Shown here: positions 8,915-18,321 of the stretch, piece after piece | Layout of the letters: each line of letters opens with the position of its first letter | Numbering within the stretch: the stretch's first letter is position 1 | Assembly (NCBI RefSeq): GCF_002090155.1 | Contig: NZ_BBRM01000002.1 | Coordinates: forward strand, 620,001-684,000 | DNA from: Demequina sp. NBRC 110056 | GTDB lineage: Bacteria > Actinomycetota > Actinomycetes > Actinomycetales > Demequinaceae | Length of the DNA stretch: 64,000 nucleotides | Reading direction: 5' to 3' | Position numbers and translations under genes: made by a program | Notes under the pieces: model-generated | Seen by the model: the letters and a program-made list of their open reading frames with translations, nothing else | Told to the model about the DNA's origin: nothing | Databases searched by the model: none

Positions 8915-10147
8915 AGCCCGCACGAGGTCACGCTCGCCCACATCGAGCAGGCGGCGGCCGCGCTGGCGGGCGTCGCGCAGCGCACGCCGGTCGACCACGC
9001 GACCCACCTCAGCGAGGTGCTGGGCGTGCCCGTGACGATGAAGCTCGAGAACCTCCAGCGGACGGGTTCGTTCAAGCTGCGGGGCGCCACCTACCGTCTG
9101 TCCCGCCTTACCGAGGCCGAGCGGGCGCGCGGCGTCGTGGCGGCATCGGCCGGCAACCACGCCCAGGGAGTCGCCTTCGCCGCTCAGCAGCTCGGCATCG
9201 AGGCGACCATCTGCATGCCGCTGGGAGCGCCGGTGCCCAAGCTGCTCGCCACCAAGGGCTACGGCGCCACCGTCGTCACGGACGGCGCCACCGTCGAGGA
9301 CTGCCTGGCGCTCGCCCGCGAGCACGCCGACCGCACCGGTGCCGCGATGATCCATCCCTTCGACCACGCGGACGTCATCGCCGGGCAGGGAACCATCGGC
9401 CTCGAGATCATGCAGGACGTGCCCGACGTCGAGACGGTCGTCGTGCCGGTGGGCGGCGGCGGCCTCATCGCCGGCATCGGCGTCGCCGTCAAGGAGATCG
9501 CCGCCCGCGCGGGAAGGCAGGTGCGCGTCGTCGGCGTCCAGGCGGCCGCGTCCGCCGCCTATCCCCCGTCGCTCGCCGCCGGCGCGCCGGTGACGATCCA
9601 GCGCGGCACGACCATCGCCGACGGCATCGCCGTCGCGCGCCCGGGCGAGCACACGTTCCCGCTCGTGCGCGACCTCGTCGACGAGATCGTCACGGTCGAG
9701 GAGGACGACATGGCGCGCGCCGTGCTGACCGTGCTCGAGCGCACCAAGCTCGTGGTCGAGCCCGCGGGCGCCGCGGGCGTCGCAGCGATCCTCGGCGGCC
9801 TCGTCGAGACCACAGGACCGACGACGGTCCTGCTGTCGGGCGGCAACATCGACCCGCTGCTCATGCAGCGCATCATCGCGCTGGGCCTCGTGGCCTCCGG
9901 GCGCTACATGACCATGCGGATCCCCCTGCCTGACCGCCCCGGGCAGCTCGCCCGGGTCTCCGAGATCCTGGCGCGGGTGGGCGCGAACGTCATCGAGGTG
10001 CTGCACACCCGCCACGACCTGGGGCTCACGGTCGGGGACGTGGTCCTGCAGGTGAGCGTCGAGACCCGCGGGCCGAATCACCAGGCCGAGGTCGTCGACG
10101 CGCTCGTCGCGGACGGCTTCCACCCGGAGGTCGCGGACGCGAGCTGA
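8912..10147 (+). CDS. ilvA: IlvA threonine ammonia-lyase
   Basis: A 411-aa PLP enzyme that deaminates threonine to 2-oxobutanoate, the first step towards isoleucine. The PLP lysine is Lys55 in RTGSFKLRGA; the phosphate-binding glycine loop is VPVGGGGLIAG. Residues from about 330 form a single ACT-like domain (RIPLPDRPGQLARVSEIL), the short layout usual in Actinobacteria rather than the twin regulatory domain of E. coli IlvA. It could be called catabolic (TdcB-like) or biosynthetic on length alone; the ACT domain favours feedback control. It is convergent with the Nudix gene. Confidence 0.92.
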   Translation: MSPHEVTLAHIEQAAAALAGVAQRTPVDHATHLSEVLGVPVTMKLENLQRTGSFKLRGATYRLSRLTEAERARGVVAASAGNHAQGVAFAAQQLGIEATICMPLGAPVPKLLATKGYGATVVTDGATVEDCLALAREHADRTGAAMIHPFDHADVIAGQGTIGLEIMQDVPDVETVVVPVGGGGLIAGIGVAVKEIAARAGRQVRVVGVQAAASAAYPPSLAAGAPVTIQRGTTIADGIAVARPGEHTFPLVRDLVDEIVTVEEDDMARAVLTVLERTKLVVEPAGAAGVAAILGGLVETTGPTTVLLSGGNIDPLLMQRIIALGLVASGRYMTMRIPLPDRPGQLARVSEILARVGANVIEVLHTRHDLGLTVGDVVLQVSVETRGPNHQAEVVDALVADGFHPEVADAS

Positions 10148-10180
10148 CGTCGCGCCTCCAGGGTCGACCGGGCGTCCCCG

Positions 10181-10822
10181 CTACCGGACCAGGCGCGTCG
10201 CCTCGGGTCGCATCCACGGCGCGTCCGCGGGGCGCAGCGACGCGTAGCCGTCCCGGCGAGCGCGGTCGGCCGCGAGCAGTCCCGCCACGGCGGACGACGA
10301 GTGCACGCGGCCGTCGAGCACGGCGGCGACCGCATCGTCGAGCGGGATCCACGCGCCGATCATGTCGCGCTCCTCGTCGGTGCGCTCGTGACGCTCGTCG
10401 AGCGGGACGGTGCCGATGCCGCGCGCGAGGAACACCCGCACGGCCTCGGAGACGCCGCCGCCAGACGGGAAGTAGTCGACCAGGGTGTGCCACTCGTCGG
10501 CCGTGAGGTCCGCCTCCTCGTGGAGCTCCCGGCGGGCCGCATCGGCGGGGTCCTCACCCGCGATGTCGAGCAGTCCCGCGGGCGGCTCCCAGCACTCCGC
10601 CTCGACGGGATGGCGGTACTGGCGCACGAGGTACACGCGGTCCGCCTCGTCGAGCGCGACGATCACCACGGCGCCGGTGTGGCGCACGTAGTCGCGGGTG
10701 ACGACGCCGGCCTCCCCGAGGTCGACCTCGTCGCTCACCACGTCCCACACCTTTCCCGTGAAGCGCTCGTGATGCGCGAGCACGGGACGGCGCGCCGGGA
10801 GGTCGGCGAGCGGCTCCGTCAT
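10181..10822 (-). CDS. Nudix hydrolase, ADP-ribose pyrophosphatase type
   Basis: A 213-aa cytoplasmic hydrolase. The Nudix box spans about residues 83-106, GLLDIAGEDPADAARREL followed by HEEADL, with the one-residue longer spacing seen in actinobacterial ADP-ribose pyrophosphatases. N-terminal residues (FTGKVWDVVSDEV) also match that class, which cleaves ADP-ribose to AMP and ribose 5-phosphate. It starts 3 bp after the pyrG stop, as the Nudix gene does after pyrG in M. tuberculosis. Substrate is inferred from family. Confidence 0.9.
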   Translation of the reverse strand: MTEPLADLPARRPVLAHHERFTGKVWDVVSDEVDLGEAGVVTRDYVRHTGAVVIVALDEADRVYLVRQYRHPVEAECWEPPAGLLDIAGEDPADAARRELHEEADLTADEWHTLVDYFPSGGGVSEAVRVFLARGIGTVPLDERHERTDEERDMIGAWIPLDDAVAAVLDGRVHSSSAVAGLLAADRARRDGYASLRPADAPWMRPEATRLVR

Positions 10823-10825
10823 GGC

Positions 10826-12532
10826 TCAGGCGGTCGCCGGCTGGGCGTCCACCTCGGCGCCCTCGCGCACGGCGAGGGCCGCACCGATGAGCCCCGCGAA
10901 CAGCGGGTGCGCCTTGGTCGGTCGCGACAGGAACTCCGGGTGCGCCTGAGTCGAGATGTAGTACGGGTGGACGTCGCGCGGCAGCTCGACGAACTCGACG
11001 AGCTCGCGGTCGGGCGACTCTCCCGACACCACGAGTCCCGCGTCCTCGAGCTGCGCGCGGTACGTGTTGTTGACCTCGTAGCGGTGGCGGTGGCGCTCCC
11101 CGACCTGGGTCGCGCCATACGTCTCCGCAGCGACCGAGCCGGCCTTGAGCACCGCCTGGTACTCCCCCAGCCGCATGGTGCCGCCGAGGTCGCCCTGGCC
11201 GTCCACGATCGCGAGCTGCTCCTCCATCGTCGCGACGACGGGGTGCTGGGTGTCGGGGTCGAACTCGGAGCTCGACGCGCCCTCGAGGCCCACGACGTTG
11301 CGGGCGTACTCCATGACCATCGTCTGCAGGCCGAGGCAGATGCCGAGCGTGGGCACCTTGTTCTCGCGTGCCCAGCGCAGCGCACCGATCTTGCCGTCGA
11401 CGCCGCGGACCCCGAAGCCTCCCGGCACGAGCACGGCGTCGACGCCGCCCAGCGCCTTCTCGGCGCCCTCGGGCGTCTGGCAGGTGTCCGACGCGACCCA
11501 GCGCAGGTGCACCTTGGCGCTGTGGTGGAAGCCGCCGGCGCGCAGCGCCTCGCTCACGGACAGGTAGGCGTCGGGCAGGTCGATGTACTTGCCGACCAGC
11601 GCCACCTCGACCTCGTGCTGAGGGCGGTGCACGCGGTTGAGCACGTCGTTCCACGCGCCCCACTCGACATCGTGGAACGGCAGGTTGAGGCGGCGCACGA
11701 CGTAGGCGTCGAGGCCCTCGGAGTGCAGCACCCGCGGGATGTCGTAGATGCTCGGCGCGTCGATCGCGTTCACGACGGCGTCGGGCTCGACGTCGCACAT
11801 GAGCGCAACCTTGTTCTTGACCGACGGCTGGACCGGGCGGTCCGAGCGCAGGACCAGCGCGTCCGGCTGGATGCCGATGCTGCGCAGCGCGGCCACCGAG
11901 TGCTGGGTGGGCTTGGTCTTCTGCTCGCCGGAGGGCCCGATGAACGGCACGAGGGACACGTGCAGGAAGAACACGTGGTCGCGGCCGACATCGTGGCGCA
12001 CCTGTCGCGCGGCCTCGAGGAACGGCTGCGACTCGATGTCTCCGACCGTGCCGCCGACCTCGGTGATGATGACGTCGCAGTCGGGGCCCGCCTGGTCACG
12101 CATGCGGCGCTTGATCTCGTCCGTGATGTGCGGGATGACCTGCACCGTGTCGCCGAGGTACTCGCCGCGGCGCTCCTTCGCGATCACCTGCGAGTACACC
12201 TGGCCCGTGGTGACGTTGGAGCTCGCGGAGAGCTTCACGTCGAGGAACCGCTCGTAGTGGCCGATGTCCAGGTCCGTCTCGGCGCCGTCGTCGGTCACGA
12301 AGACCTCGCCGTGCTGGAAGGGGTTCATCGTGCCCGGATCCACGTTCAGATAGGGATCGAGCTTCTGCATCGTCACGCGCAGTCCGCGCGACCGCAGCAG
12401 GCGGCCCAGCGATGATGCTGTGAGCCCCTTGCCGAGGGAGGAGACGACGCCTCCCGTGACGAAGATGTGACGGGTGACATGGTCCGTGCCGGACGAGAAT
12501 CGCGTTCGCTCCACGGGCTTCAACTCTAACAT
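10826..12532 (-). CDS. pyrG: PyrG CTP synthase
   Basis: Converts UTP to CTP with glutamine or ammonia. The synthase domain opens with [18 protein letters not shown]; the class I amidotransferase domain has the nucleophile in GICLGLQ and the HPEF motif near the end. The start is uncertain. ATG at 12532 gives 568 aa. GTG at 12514 gives 562 aa and lies 8 nt after TAGAGT, a possible -10 hexamer, so the transcript may begin at that codon. No clear ribosome-binding site supports either. It is followed at 3 bp by the Nudix gene. Confidence 0.97.
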   Translation of the reverse strand: MLELKPVERTRFSSGTDHVTRHIFVTGGVVSSLGKGLTASSLGRLLRSRGLRVTMQKLDPYLNVDPGTMNPFQHGEVFVTDDGAETDLDIGHYERFLDVKLSASSNVTTGQVYSQVIAKERRGEYLGDTVQVIPHITDEIKRRMRDQAGPDCDVIITEVGGTVGDIESQPFLEAARQVRHDVGRDHVFFLHVSLVPFIGPSGEQKTKPTQHSVAALRSIGIQPDALVLRSDRPVQPSVKNKVALMCDVEPDAVVNAIDAPSIYDIPRVLHSEGLDAYVVRRLNLPFHDVEWGAWNDVLNRVHRPQHEVEVALVGKYIDLPDAYLSVSEALRAGGFHHSAKVHLRWVASDTCQTPEGAEKALGGVDAVLVPGGFGVRGVDGKIGALRWARENKVPTLGICLGLQTMVMEYARNVVGLEGASSSEFDPDTQHPVVATMEEQLAIVDGQGDLGGTMRLGEYQAVLKAGSVAAETYGATQVGERHRHRYEVNNTYRAQLEDAGLVVSGESPDRELVEFVELPRDVHPYYISTQAHPEFLSRPTKAHPLFAGLIGAALAVREGAEVDAQPATA

Positions 12533-12578
12533 CGAATCTGACGATGCGACACGGACCCGCCGGGCGGACCTGCCGGAA

Positions 12579-13547
12579 TCACCCGGCGCGGGACGGCACG
12601 AGGGTCCTGCCCTCGCCGGGGCCGAAGTGCCCGACGGCTCCCGCCTGAGCGTCGGCGAGCGCGAGCGGAACGGAGATCTGCCCATAGTATTCGGTGCCCT
12701 CGACGACCGTCGCGACGGTGGCGGAGGCGTCGGGCGAATTCAGCACCGCGCTCGGCACGTCGCCGGCGGCGTCCACGCCCGAGGCGACCACGACGCCGCG
12801 CGTGTACTGGGCCAAGGTGGTCGCGAGGGCGGCCATGATGCCCGAGTCCTCGGCGCGGGTGGCGTCGTCCTCCGCACCGGGGCCGGCGACGACCGCGAAG
12901 GCGCTGACCGCATCGGTCGTCACGCCCGAGACGAGGCCCGCCTCGGTGAGCAGGTCCAGCAGCAGCGCCGAGCGGTCCGGCGCGTTCTCCGCGTCGGGGA
13001 AGTCGGTGTCCGACAGCGCGGACTCGTCGAAGCCTGCGGGGTACACACCGGGCATCAGCGCCTGCGCGAGCGCGTGCGCGAGCACGGTGGGTGCCGAGGT
13101 GGAGTCGTCGACTCCCACGACGTTCGGCGCGATGGTCGACGCCAGCGAGGAGCGGAACGCGGTCTGGGAAGGATCGGTCCAGATCGGCTCGACGACCACC
13201 TCGGCGTTGACCGTGGCGCCCGCCTGGACGAGACGATCCCGCACCCCGGCCTGCGCCTGCGCATCGGCCTGCGAGACCTGCACGGTCGCGACGGACGTGC
13301 CGAGCAGCGCTCCGGACAGCATCGCCGGTGCGGACTCGTCCGCGTACTGGCGAGCGGTGCTGGTCTGCGCCTCGGCGGCGACGACGTCGGCCTCGGCCTG
13401 GGCCAGATCGGTCTCGAGCTCGTCGACCTGCTCGGCGAGCGAACCCGTGAAGGCGTCGCGCATCGGCCCCGAGCCCAGCACGACGCCGACGGCGAGCGCG
13501 AGGAAGACGGCGACGAGCGAGACGACGTGGTAGCGGAAGTCCTTCAT
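12579..13547 (-). CDS. steB: SteB/MctB-like envelope protein ('copper transporter' family)
   Basis: A 322-aa protein with a single N-terminal membrane segment (about residues 8-28, [19 protein letters not shown]), then a coiled-coil stretch (about 38-70) and an exported domain. This is the MctB family: Rv1698 of M. tuberculosis was described as a copper-efflux porin, while the corynebacterial homologue SteB works with SteA in cell division. With steA directly upstream, a division role seems more likely here. Its ATG overlaps the steA stop by one base (TGATG). Confidence 0.85.
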   Translation of the reverse strand: MKDFRYHVVSLVAVFLALAVGVVLGSGPMRDAFTGSLAEQVDELETDLAQAEADVVAAEAQTSTARQYADESAPAMLSGALLGTSVATVQVSQADAQAQAGVRDRLVQAGATVNAEVVVEPIWTDPSQTAFRSSLASTIAPNVVGVDDSTSAPTVLAHALAQALMPGVYPAGFDESALSDTDFPDAENAPDRSALLLDLLTEAGLVSGVTTDAVSAFAVVAGPGAEDDATRAEDSGIMAALATTLAQYTRGVVVASGVDAAGDVPSAVLNSPDASATVATVVEGTEYYGQISVPLALADAQAGAVGHFGPGEGRTLVPSRAG

Positions 13548-14701
13548 CAGGCGCCCCCGAACCAGCCGACGACGGTCGACCCCAGGTTCTCGAACCATTC
13601 CTTGCCGCCCGGCGTGATCCAGATGGCGGCGCCCAACGCCACGAGGCCGCTCACCACGAGCGCGACGAGCGCCCACGGCGAGTAGCGGTGACGGTAGACC
13701 TGCGCGAGCGCGGGCGCGTCGACGACGGCGCGTCCTGCCTGCAGCCGCGCGAGGAACATGCCGGAGGCGTCCGTGTGCGCCGACTCGAGGTAGTCCTGCA
13801 GGCTGCCCTCGACGCCGACGGTGACGATGACCTTCGCGCCAGCAGCGTGGGCGACGAGGATCGCGAGCGCGGCCGAGGGAAGGGACGACTGGATGTCGCT
13901 GTGGGAGACGCCCAGGGCGTCCACGCGCGCCTGGCCCGCGTCCCCACCGTGCGGCTCGTGCAGCAGCACGTGATCGGCGGAGCGCAAGGCCTCCTCGCGC
14001 AGCCCCTCGACGTCGCCGATGATGAGGTCGGGAGCCGACGCGAGGTCGTAGGTCGCGTCGGCGGCGTCGCCCACGGCGATGAGCACGGGGCGTCGATCGC
14101 GCAGGTAGCGACGGATCTGACGCAGCTGCTCGCGGTGCTGGTAGCCAGCGGCGATGACGACGACGTGGCGACCGGCGAGGTCGATGCCGAGGTCGGGCAG
14201 GCCCGTGCCGTCCAGGATGATGTCAGCCTCGCGCTCGACGTGGTCGAGGGCGTTGGCGGTGAACGTCGCGAGCTGGACGTGCATGCCGTCCGCGGCGGCG
14301 TGGGTGAGGTCGGCGAGCGCCGCGGCGTCGATGCGCGAGCCCTGGGCGACGGTCTCCCCGTCCACGGTGACCACGCCGCCCACGAGGGCGGCCTCGGCGC
14401 CGTCGCGGCAGCCGAGGATGCCGGTGCCGGCCTCATCCACCAGCGGGATCCCCGCGTCGAGAAGGACGCGAGGTCCACCGGTCGGAAAGCGTCCCGACAT
14501 GGAGGTGCGCACGTTGACGACCGCCGCGGGTCGGCAGGACGCGAGGGCCTCCGCGGCCTTCTGGTCGAGGTCGAGGACGTCGATCACGGCGATGTCGCCG
14601 GGGCGCAGCCGGCGGGCGAGCACGCGGACGCTGGGCTCGATGCGCAGGGTGCCGGTGACGGTGCCGTCGGCCGCGCTCACGAGGGGGTCGGAGCGGGTCA
14701 T
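13547..14701 (-). CDS. steA: SteA putative cytokinetic ring protein
   Basis: A 384-aa protein homologous to Rv1697 and to corynebacterial SteA. The central part carries a thiamine-pyrophosphokinase-like catalytic fold region, and the C-terminus has one membrane segment (about residues 345-365, WALVALVVSGLVALGAAIW) followed by a short tail. SteA acts with SteB at the septum and influences peptidoglycan hydrolysis in Corynebacterium. The ATG at 14701 is four bases after the recN stop, and its stop is coupled to steB. Confidence 0.88.
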   Translation of the reverse strand: MTRSDPLVSAADGTVTGTLRIEPSVRVLARRLRPGDIAVIDVLDLDQKAAEALASCRPAAVVNVRTSMSGRFPTGGPRVLLDAGIPLVDEAGTGILGCRDGAEAALVGGVVTVDGETVAQGSRIDAAALADLTHAAADGMHVQLATFTANALDHVEREADIILDGTGLPDLGIDLAGRHVVVIAAGYQHREQLRQIRRYLRDRRPVLIAVGDAADATYDLASAPDLIIGDVEGLREEALRSADHVLLHEPHGGDAGQARVDALGVSHSDIQSSLPSAALAILVAHAAGAKVIVTVGVEGSLQDYLESAHTDASGMFLARLQAGRAVVDAPALAQVYRHRYSPWALVALVVSGLVALGAAIWITPGGKEWFENLGSTVVGWFGGA

Positions 14702-14705
14702 GCGG

Positions 14706-16403
14706 TCATGGTCGCACGCCGGAGGCCTCCAGCAGCTCAAGCGCGTGGGCGCGTGCGGTCTGCGAGTCCTCCTGGCCCGACAGCAGGCGCGCGATCTCCT
14801 CGATGCGCCGCTCGGCGGCGACCTCGACCACCTGGGCGCGGGTCACGGCGCCGTCGGTCGCCTTCGCGACCACCACGTGGGCATCCGCGAAGGCCGCGAC
14901 CTGCGCGAGGTGGGTCACCACGATCACCTGGTGGGTGCGTGCGAGCTGCGCGAGGCGCTCGCCCACGGCGACCGCGGCTCGGCCGCCCACGCCGGCGTCG
15001 ACCTCGTCGAAGACGAAGGTGCGCGGCCCCTCGTGGGCGCTCTCGGCGAGCGCCACCTCGAGCGCGAGCATGATGCGCGACAGCTCTCCCCCGCTCGCCG
15101 CCTCGGCGATGGGTCGGTGTGGCGCGCCCGGGTGGGACGCGAGCGTCATCTCGATCGCGTCGGCGCCGTGGGCGGCCGGCTCGGACTCCGTCACGGCCAC
15201 CGCGAAGTCCGCATCGGGCATCGCCAGCAGGACGAGCTCGCCGCGCACCGCGCTCGCGAGGCGGTCCGCGGCCTTCTGGCGTCCGGCACGAAGCTCTTGC
15301 GCGGCCCGCGTCAGCGCGTCACGCGTCGCGTCCACCTCGCGTCGCCTCGCGTCAAGCGTCTCGTCCCACGCGTCGTCCTCCTCGACTCGCGGCCGTGCAC
15401 GGTCCGCGTACTCGAGGATCCCGGCGACGTCCGGGACGCCGATGCGCCTCGCGAGGGTCGACAGGTCGCTGCGCCGTTCGTGGATCTCGTCGAGACGCGC
15501 GGGGTCGGCATCGAGTCCGTCGAGGTAGCTCGCGAGCTCGGTGACGAGGTCCGACGCCGTGTAGCTCAGCCCGGCCAGACGCTCCTCGAGATCGGCGAGC
15601 GCCGGGTCGTGGCGGCTGGCGTCGGCGAGCCCGCGCCGGGCGCTCTCGATCGCGGAGACGGCCGTGAGGTCGTCGTCTCCCCCGAGCGCGGCGTGCGCGG
15701 CGGCCGCCCCGAGCCGCACGTCCTCGGCGTTCTCGAGCACGCGGGCCTGGGCGGCGAGGTCGGTGTCCTCACCCTCCTGGGGCGCGACCTCGTCGATCGC
15801 TGCCAGGTCGTCGCGCAGGCGCGCCACCTCGGCGCGGGCAGCCCCCGCGCCCTCCTCCATGCTCTGCAGCGCCGCGACCGCGTCGGTCCACGCGCTCCAG
15901 GCCTCGCGATAGGCGTCCAGCACGGCGGCGTGCCCGGCGCCGGCGTAGGCGTCGAGCGTCTCGCGCTGTCGGGCCGGCGTGCGCAGCCGCGCCTGGTCGT
16001 GCTGACCATGCACGGTGACCAGCTCGGAGGCGAGGTCGGCGAGCAGGCTCTGCGGCACCGTGCGGCCGCCGATCACGGTGCGCGAGCGCTTGCTCGCTCC
16101 CACGGTGCGGGACACGATGACGGTGCCGTCGTCGTCGAGGTCGACACCCGCATCGGCCAGCCGTGCGGCGATGTCTCCCTCGCGCGGGGCGTCGAGCACC
16201 GCCTCCGCCAAGGCGGCCTCGGCCCCGGCCCGCACCGTCGCGGGCACGGCCTTGCCGCCGAGGATGAGGCCGAGGCCGGTCAGCACCATGGTCTTGCCGG
16301 CGCCGGTCTCTCCCGTGACGCACGTGAGGCCGCGGCCGAGCTCGATGCGGGCCGACTCGATGACGCCGAGGTCGGTGATGGACAGCTCGTGGAGCACGCT
16401 CAC
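14706..16403 (-). CDS. recN: RecN DNA repair ATPase
   Basis: A 565-aa SMC-like protein for double-strand break repair. Walker A is GETGAGKT (residues 31-38), the ABC signature is ASGGELSRIMLAL and Walker B is FVFDEVDAGVGG, separated by a long arginine- and glutamate-rich coiled coil. The start is GTG at 16403, overlapping the nadK stop as GTGA; reading upstream would only shadow nadK. No LexA-type box lies in front of it, so here it depends on the operon promoter. Confidence 0.96.
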   Translation of the reverse strand: MSVLHELSITDLGVIESARIELGRGLTCVTGETGAGKTMVLTGLGLILGGKAVPATVRAGAEAALAEAVLDAPREGDIAARLADAGVDLDDDGTVIVSRTVGASKRSRTVIGGRTVPQSLLADLASELVTVHGQHDQARLRTPARQRETLDAYAGAGHAAVLDAYREAWSAWTDAVAALQSMEEGAGAARAEVARLRDDLAAIDEVAPQEGEDTDLAAQARVLENAEDVRLGAAAAHAALGGDDDLTAVSAIESARRGLADASRHDPALADLEERLAGLSYTASDLVTELASYLDGLDADPARLDEIHERRSDLSTLARRIGVPDVAGILEYADRARPRVEEDDAWDETLDARRREVDATRDALTRAAQELRAGRQKAADRLASAVRGELVLLAMPDADFAVAVTESEPAAHGADAIEMTLASHPGAPHRPIAEAASGGELSRIMLALEVALAESAHEGPRTFVFDEVDAGVGGRAAVAVGERLAQLARTHQVIVVTHLAQVAAFADAHVVVAKATDGAVTRAQVVEVAAERRIEEIARLLSGQEDSQTARAHALELLEASGVRP

Positions 16404-17326
16404 CCGTCCTCGTCGGGAGCGGCCGCCGGAGCGGCGGGCGTCCCCGGGGTCACGGCGTGGATCTCTCGGCCGATGGGGGTGTCGCGGGCGCGCTCTCCGC
16501 GCCAGCCGTCGGTGGGCAGCGAGAACTTCTTCACGAGTCGCTCGGTGAACGGCGCGTCGGACATGCGCGCGAGGCGCACGCCGTGCTCGCCGCGGCTCAC
16601 CTCGACCAGGCAGCCGCGGCCGCCATCGATCGCGCGGGCGCCGTCCAGCACGATCTGCGCCTGCGACTCGGAGCCGCGCACGACCTCGATCTGGAACGAG
16701 GAGTCCGGCCCGACCACCAGCGGTCGGGCGAACAGCGCATGCGCGGCGAGGGGGACGCACAGCAGCGCGTCCACGTTCGGCCACATCACGGGTCCCCCGG
16801 CGGAGAAGGCATGCGCCGTCGACCCGGTGGCCGTCGCGACGACGAGTCCGTCGCAGCCGAAGCTCGACAACGGCAGGCCGTCGACCGCCAAGGTCACCTC
16901 GAGGGTGCGCAGCCGGTTCGCGCGCTCGACGGTGGACTCGTTGAGCGCCCACCCGACCTCCGTCGACCCGTCCTCGCGCGTGACGCGGACCTGGAGCGTG
17001 CCGCGCTCCTCGACGGTGTAGTCGCCGGCCGCGAGGCGCTGCGCGGCGGAGGCCACATCCTCGCGCTCGAGCTCCGCGAGGAACCCCACGCGCCCGAGGT
17101 TGACGCCCAGCAGCGGGATGCCCGTCCCGTGGGTCAGCTGGGCAGCGTGCAGCATCGTGCCGTCGCCGCCCAGGACGATCGCAGCCTCGATGGGCTCCGA
17201 GACGCCAGACGTGAACGAGGTGCACGTCTCGATGCCAGCGGCGCCCAGCACGCGTGCGGCCTCCGCACCCGCCTCGAGCGTGCCGGGGCGGTGCGGGTTC
17301 GCGACGATGAGGATCCTGCGCGTCAT
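16400..17326 (-). CDS. nadK: NAD kinase
   Basis: A 308-aa cytoplasmic enzyme that phosphorylates NAD+ to NADP+. The catalytic GGDGTML motif is at residues 53-59, followed by LNESTVERAN and the glycine-rich DGLVVATATGSTAHAFSAGG that binds the nucleotide. Length is normal for an actinobacterial NadK. The ATG overlaps the tlyA stop by 4 bp and its own stop overlaps the recN GTG, so the three genes are translationally linked. Confidence 0.96.
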   Translation of the reverse strand: MTRRILIVANPHRPGTLEAGAEAARVLGAAGIETCTSFTSGVSEPIEAAIVLGGDGTMLHAAQLTHGTGIPLLGVNLGRVGFLAELEREDVASAAQRLAAGDYTVEERGTLQVRVTREDGSTEVGWALNESTVERANRLRTLEVTLAVDGLPLSSFGCDGLVVATATGSTAHAFSAGGPVMWPNVDALLCVPLAAHALFARPLVVGPDSSFQIEVVRGSESQAQIVLDGARAIDGGRGCLVEVSRGEHGVRLARMSDAPFTERLVKKFSLPTDGWRGERARDTPIGREIHAVTPGTPAAPAAAPDEDG

Positions 17327-18144
17327 GGCGATCCCTTCACCTCCCTGTCGATGGCGTTCGTGAGCGCGTCGCCGCCCAGCACCGGGCTTCCGGCGCGCTC
17401 GCCACTAGCCTGCCATGAGCCGGAGGCCCAGACGAAGAACTCGACGTTGCCTTGTGGACCGGGCAGCGCGCTGCGCGCGACGTGATGGATGGTGAGGCCG
17501 GCGTCCTGCATCGCGGCGGCGACGTCCGCGACCGCGCGCGCCCGCGCGCGGTCGTCGGTGACGACCCCACGGGCGCTCAGCGCACCCCTGCCCACCTCGA
17601 ACTGAGGCTTCACCATGAGCACGAAGTCAGCGAGCGCATCGGCCGTGCTGACGAGCGCGGGGATCACCAGGCGCAAGGAGATGAACGACAGGTCGGCGAC
17701 GACGAGGGAAGCGCCCGAGCCTGGGCCGCCGGGGGCGAGATCGCGGACGTTGAGTCCCTCGGTGGCGGTGACCCGTGCGTCGTCGCGCAGGGTGGACGCG
17801 AGCTGGTCGTGGCCGACGTCGACCGCGTCGACGCGCGCCACGCCTCTCTCGAGCAGGACCTGGGTGAAGCCACCTGTGGAGGCGCCCGCGTCGAGGGCGT
17901 GAGCGCCCGTGACCGAGAGGCCGAGCGGCGCGCACGCGTCCAGCGCGCCGATCAGCTTGTGTGCGGCGCGCGACACGTAGTGCGCGCCGGCGGCGACGGA
18001 GAGCGTCGCGTCATCAGCGACCTGCGCAGAGGCACGCTGGACCACGGCGCCGTCGACGGTGACGACACCTGCGGAGATCAGCTCCTGGGCGTGCGAGCGC
18101 GACCGTGCGAGCCCGCGCGCATGGAGCGCGCGGTCCAGGCGCAC
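17323..18144 (-). CDS. tlyA: TlyA family rRNA 2'-O-methyltransferase
   Basis: A 273-aa protein with an N-terminal S4 RNA-binding domain (residues 1-60, RLDRALHARGLARSRSHA) and a C-terminal Rossmann methyltransferase domain with SAM motif DAGASTGGFTQVLLERG. In mycobacteria TlyA methylates 16S and 23S rRNA ribose and its loss gives capreomycin resistance. The start is GTG at 18144, six bases after the stop of the 56-aa gene. The neighbour order with nadK and recN is the conserved actinobacterial one. Confidence 0.93.
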   Translation of the reverse strand: MRLDRALHARGLARSRSHAQELISAGVVTVDGAVVQRASAQVADDATLSVAAGAHYVSRAAHKLIGALDACAPLGLSVTGAHALDAGASTGGFTQVLLERGVARVDAVDVGHDQLASTLRDDARVTATEGLNVRDLAPGGPGSGASLVVADLSFISLRLVIPALVSTADALADFVLMVKPQFEVGRGALSARGVVTDDRARARAVADVAAAMQDAGLTIHHVARSALPGPQGNVEFFVWASGSWQASGERAGSPVLGGDALTNAIDREVKGSP

Positions 18145-18150
18145 GGCGAG

Positions 18151-18321
18151 CTACTGCTCGTCGCGCATGCGGGACGAGAGGGAGTCCTGGATCTTGTCGA
18201 AGAACTCGGCCTGCTTGTCCAGGTCGTCCGGAAGCTCGGTGACCGCGTTGAGCGCCTCGCGGACCTCGGCGGGGTACTGCACCTCGCCCAGCGGCTCGCG
18301 CTGCTCCTTGATCTCACTCAT
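18151..18321 (-). CDS. Conserved 56-aa hypothetical protein (Rv1693-like)
   Basis: A short, highly charged soluble protein, MSEIKEQREPLGEVQYPAEV at its start and ending SSRMRDEQ. It is predicted helical with no membrane segment or cysteine. Start ATG at 18321 overlaps the stop of the phosphatase gene as ATGA, and codon use is like the neighbours, so it is very likely translated. A protein of similar size sits at the same place between tlyA and the HAD gene in M. tuberculosis (Rv1693, from memory). Function unknown. Confidence 0.82.
   Translation of the reverse strand: MSEIKEQREPLGEVQYPAEVREALNAVTELPDDLDKQAEFFDKIQDSLSSRMRDEQ

Noticed and set aside
6806-10123. Very long minus-strand reading frame upstream of sufR
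   Set aside because: Only the last 216 codons are sufR. The rest lies antisense to ctaA, the SH3 gene and ilvA, which have clear motifs; long open antisense frames are expected at this GC content.
10301-12415. Long plus-strand frame opposite pyrG
   Set aside because: Its product is rich in Arg, Val and His without family motifs and mirrors pyrG and the Nudix gene.
14154-17021. Long plus-strand frame opposite steA, recN and nadK
   Set aside because: Antisense shadow; the minus-strand proteins are clearly conserved.
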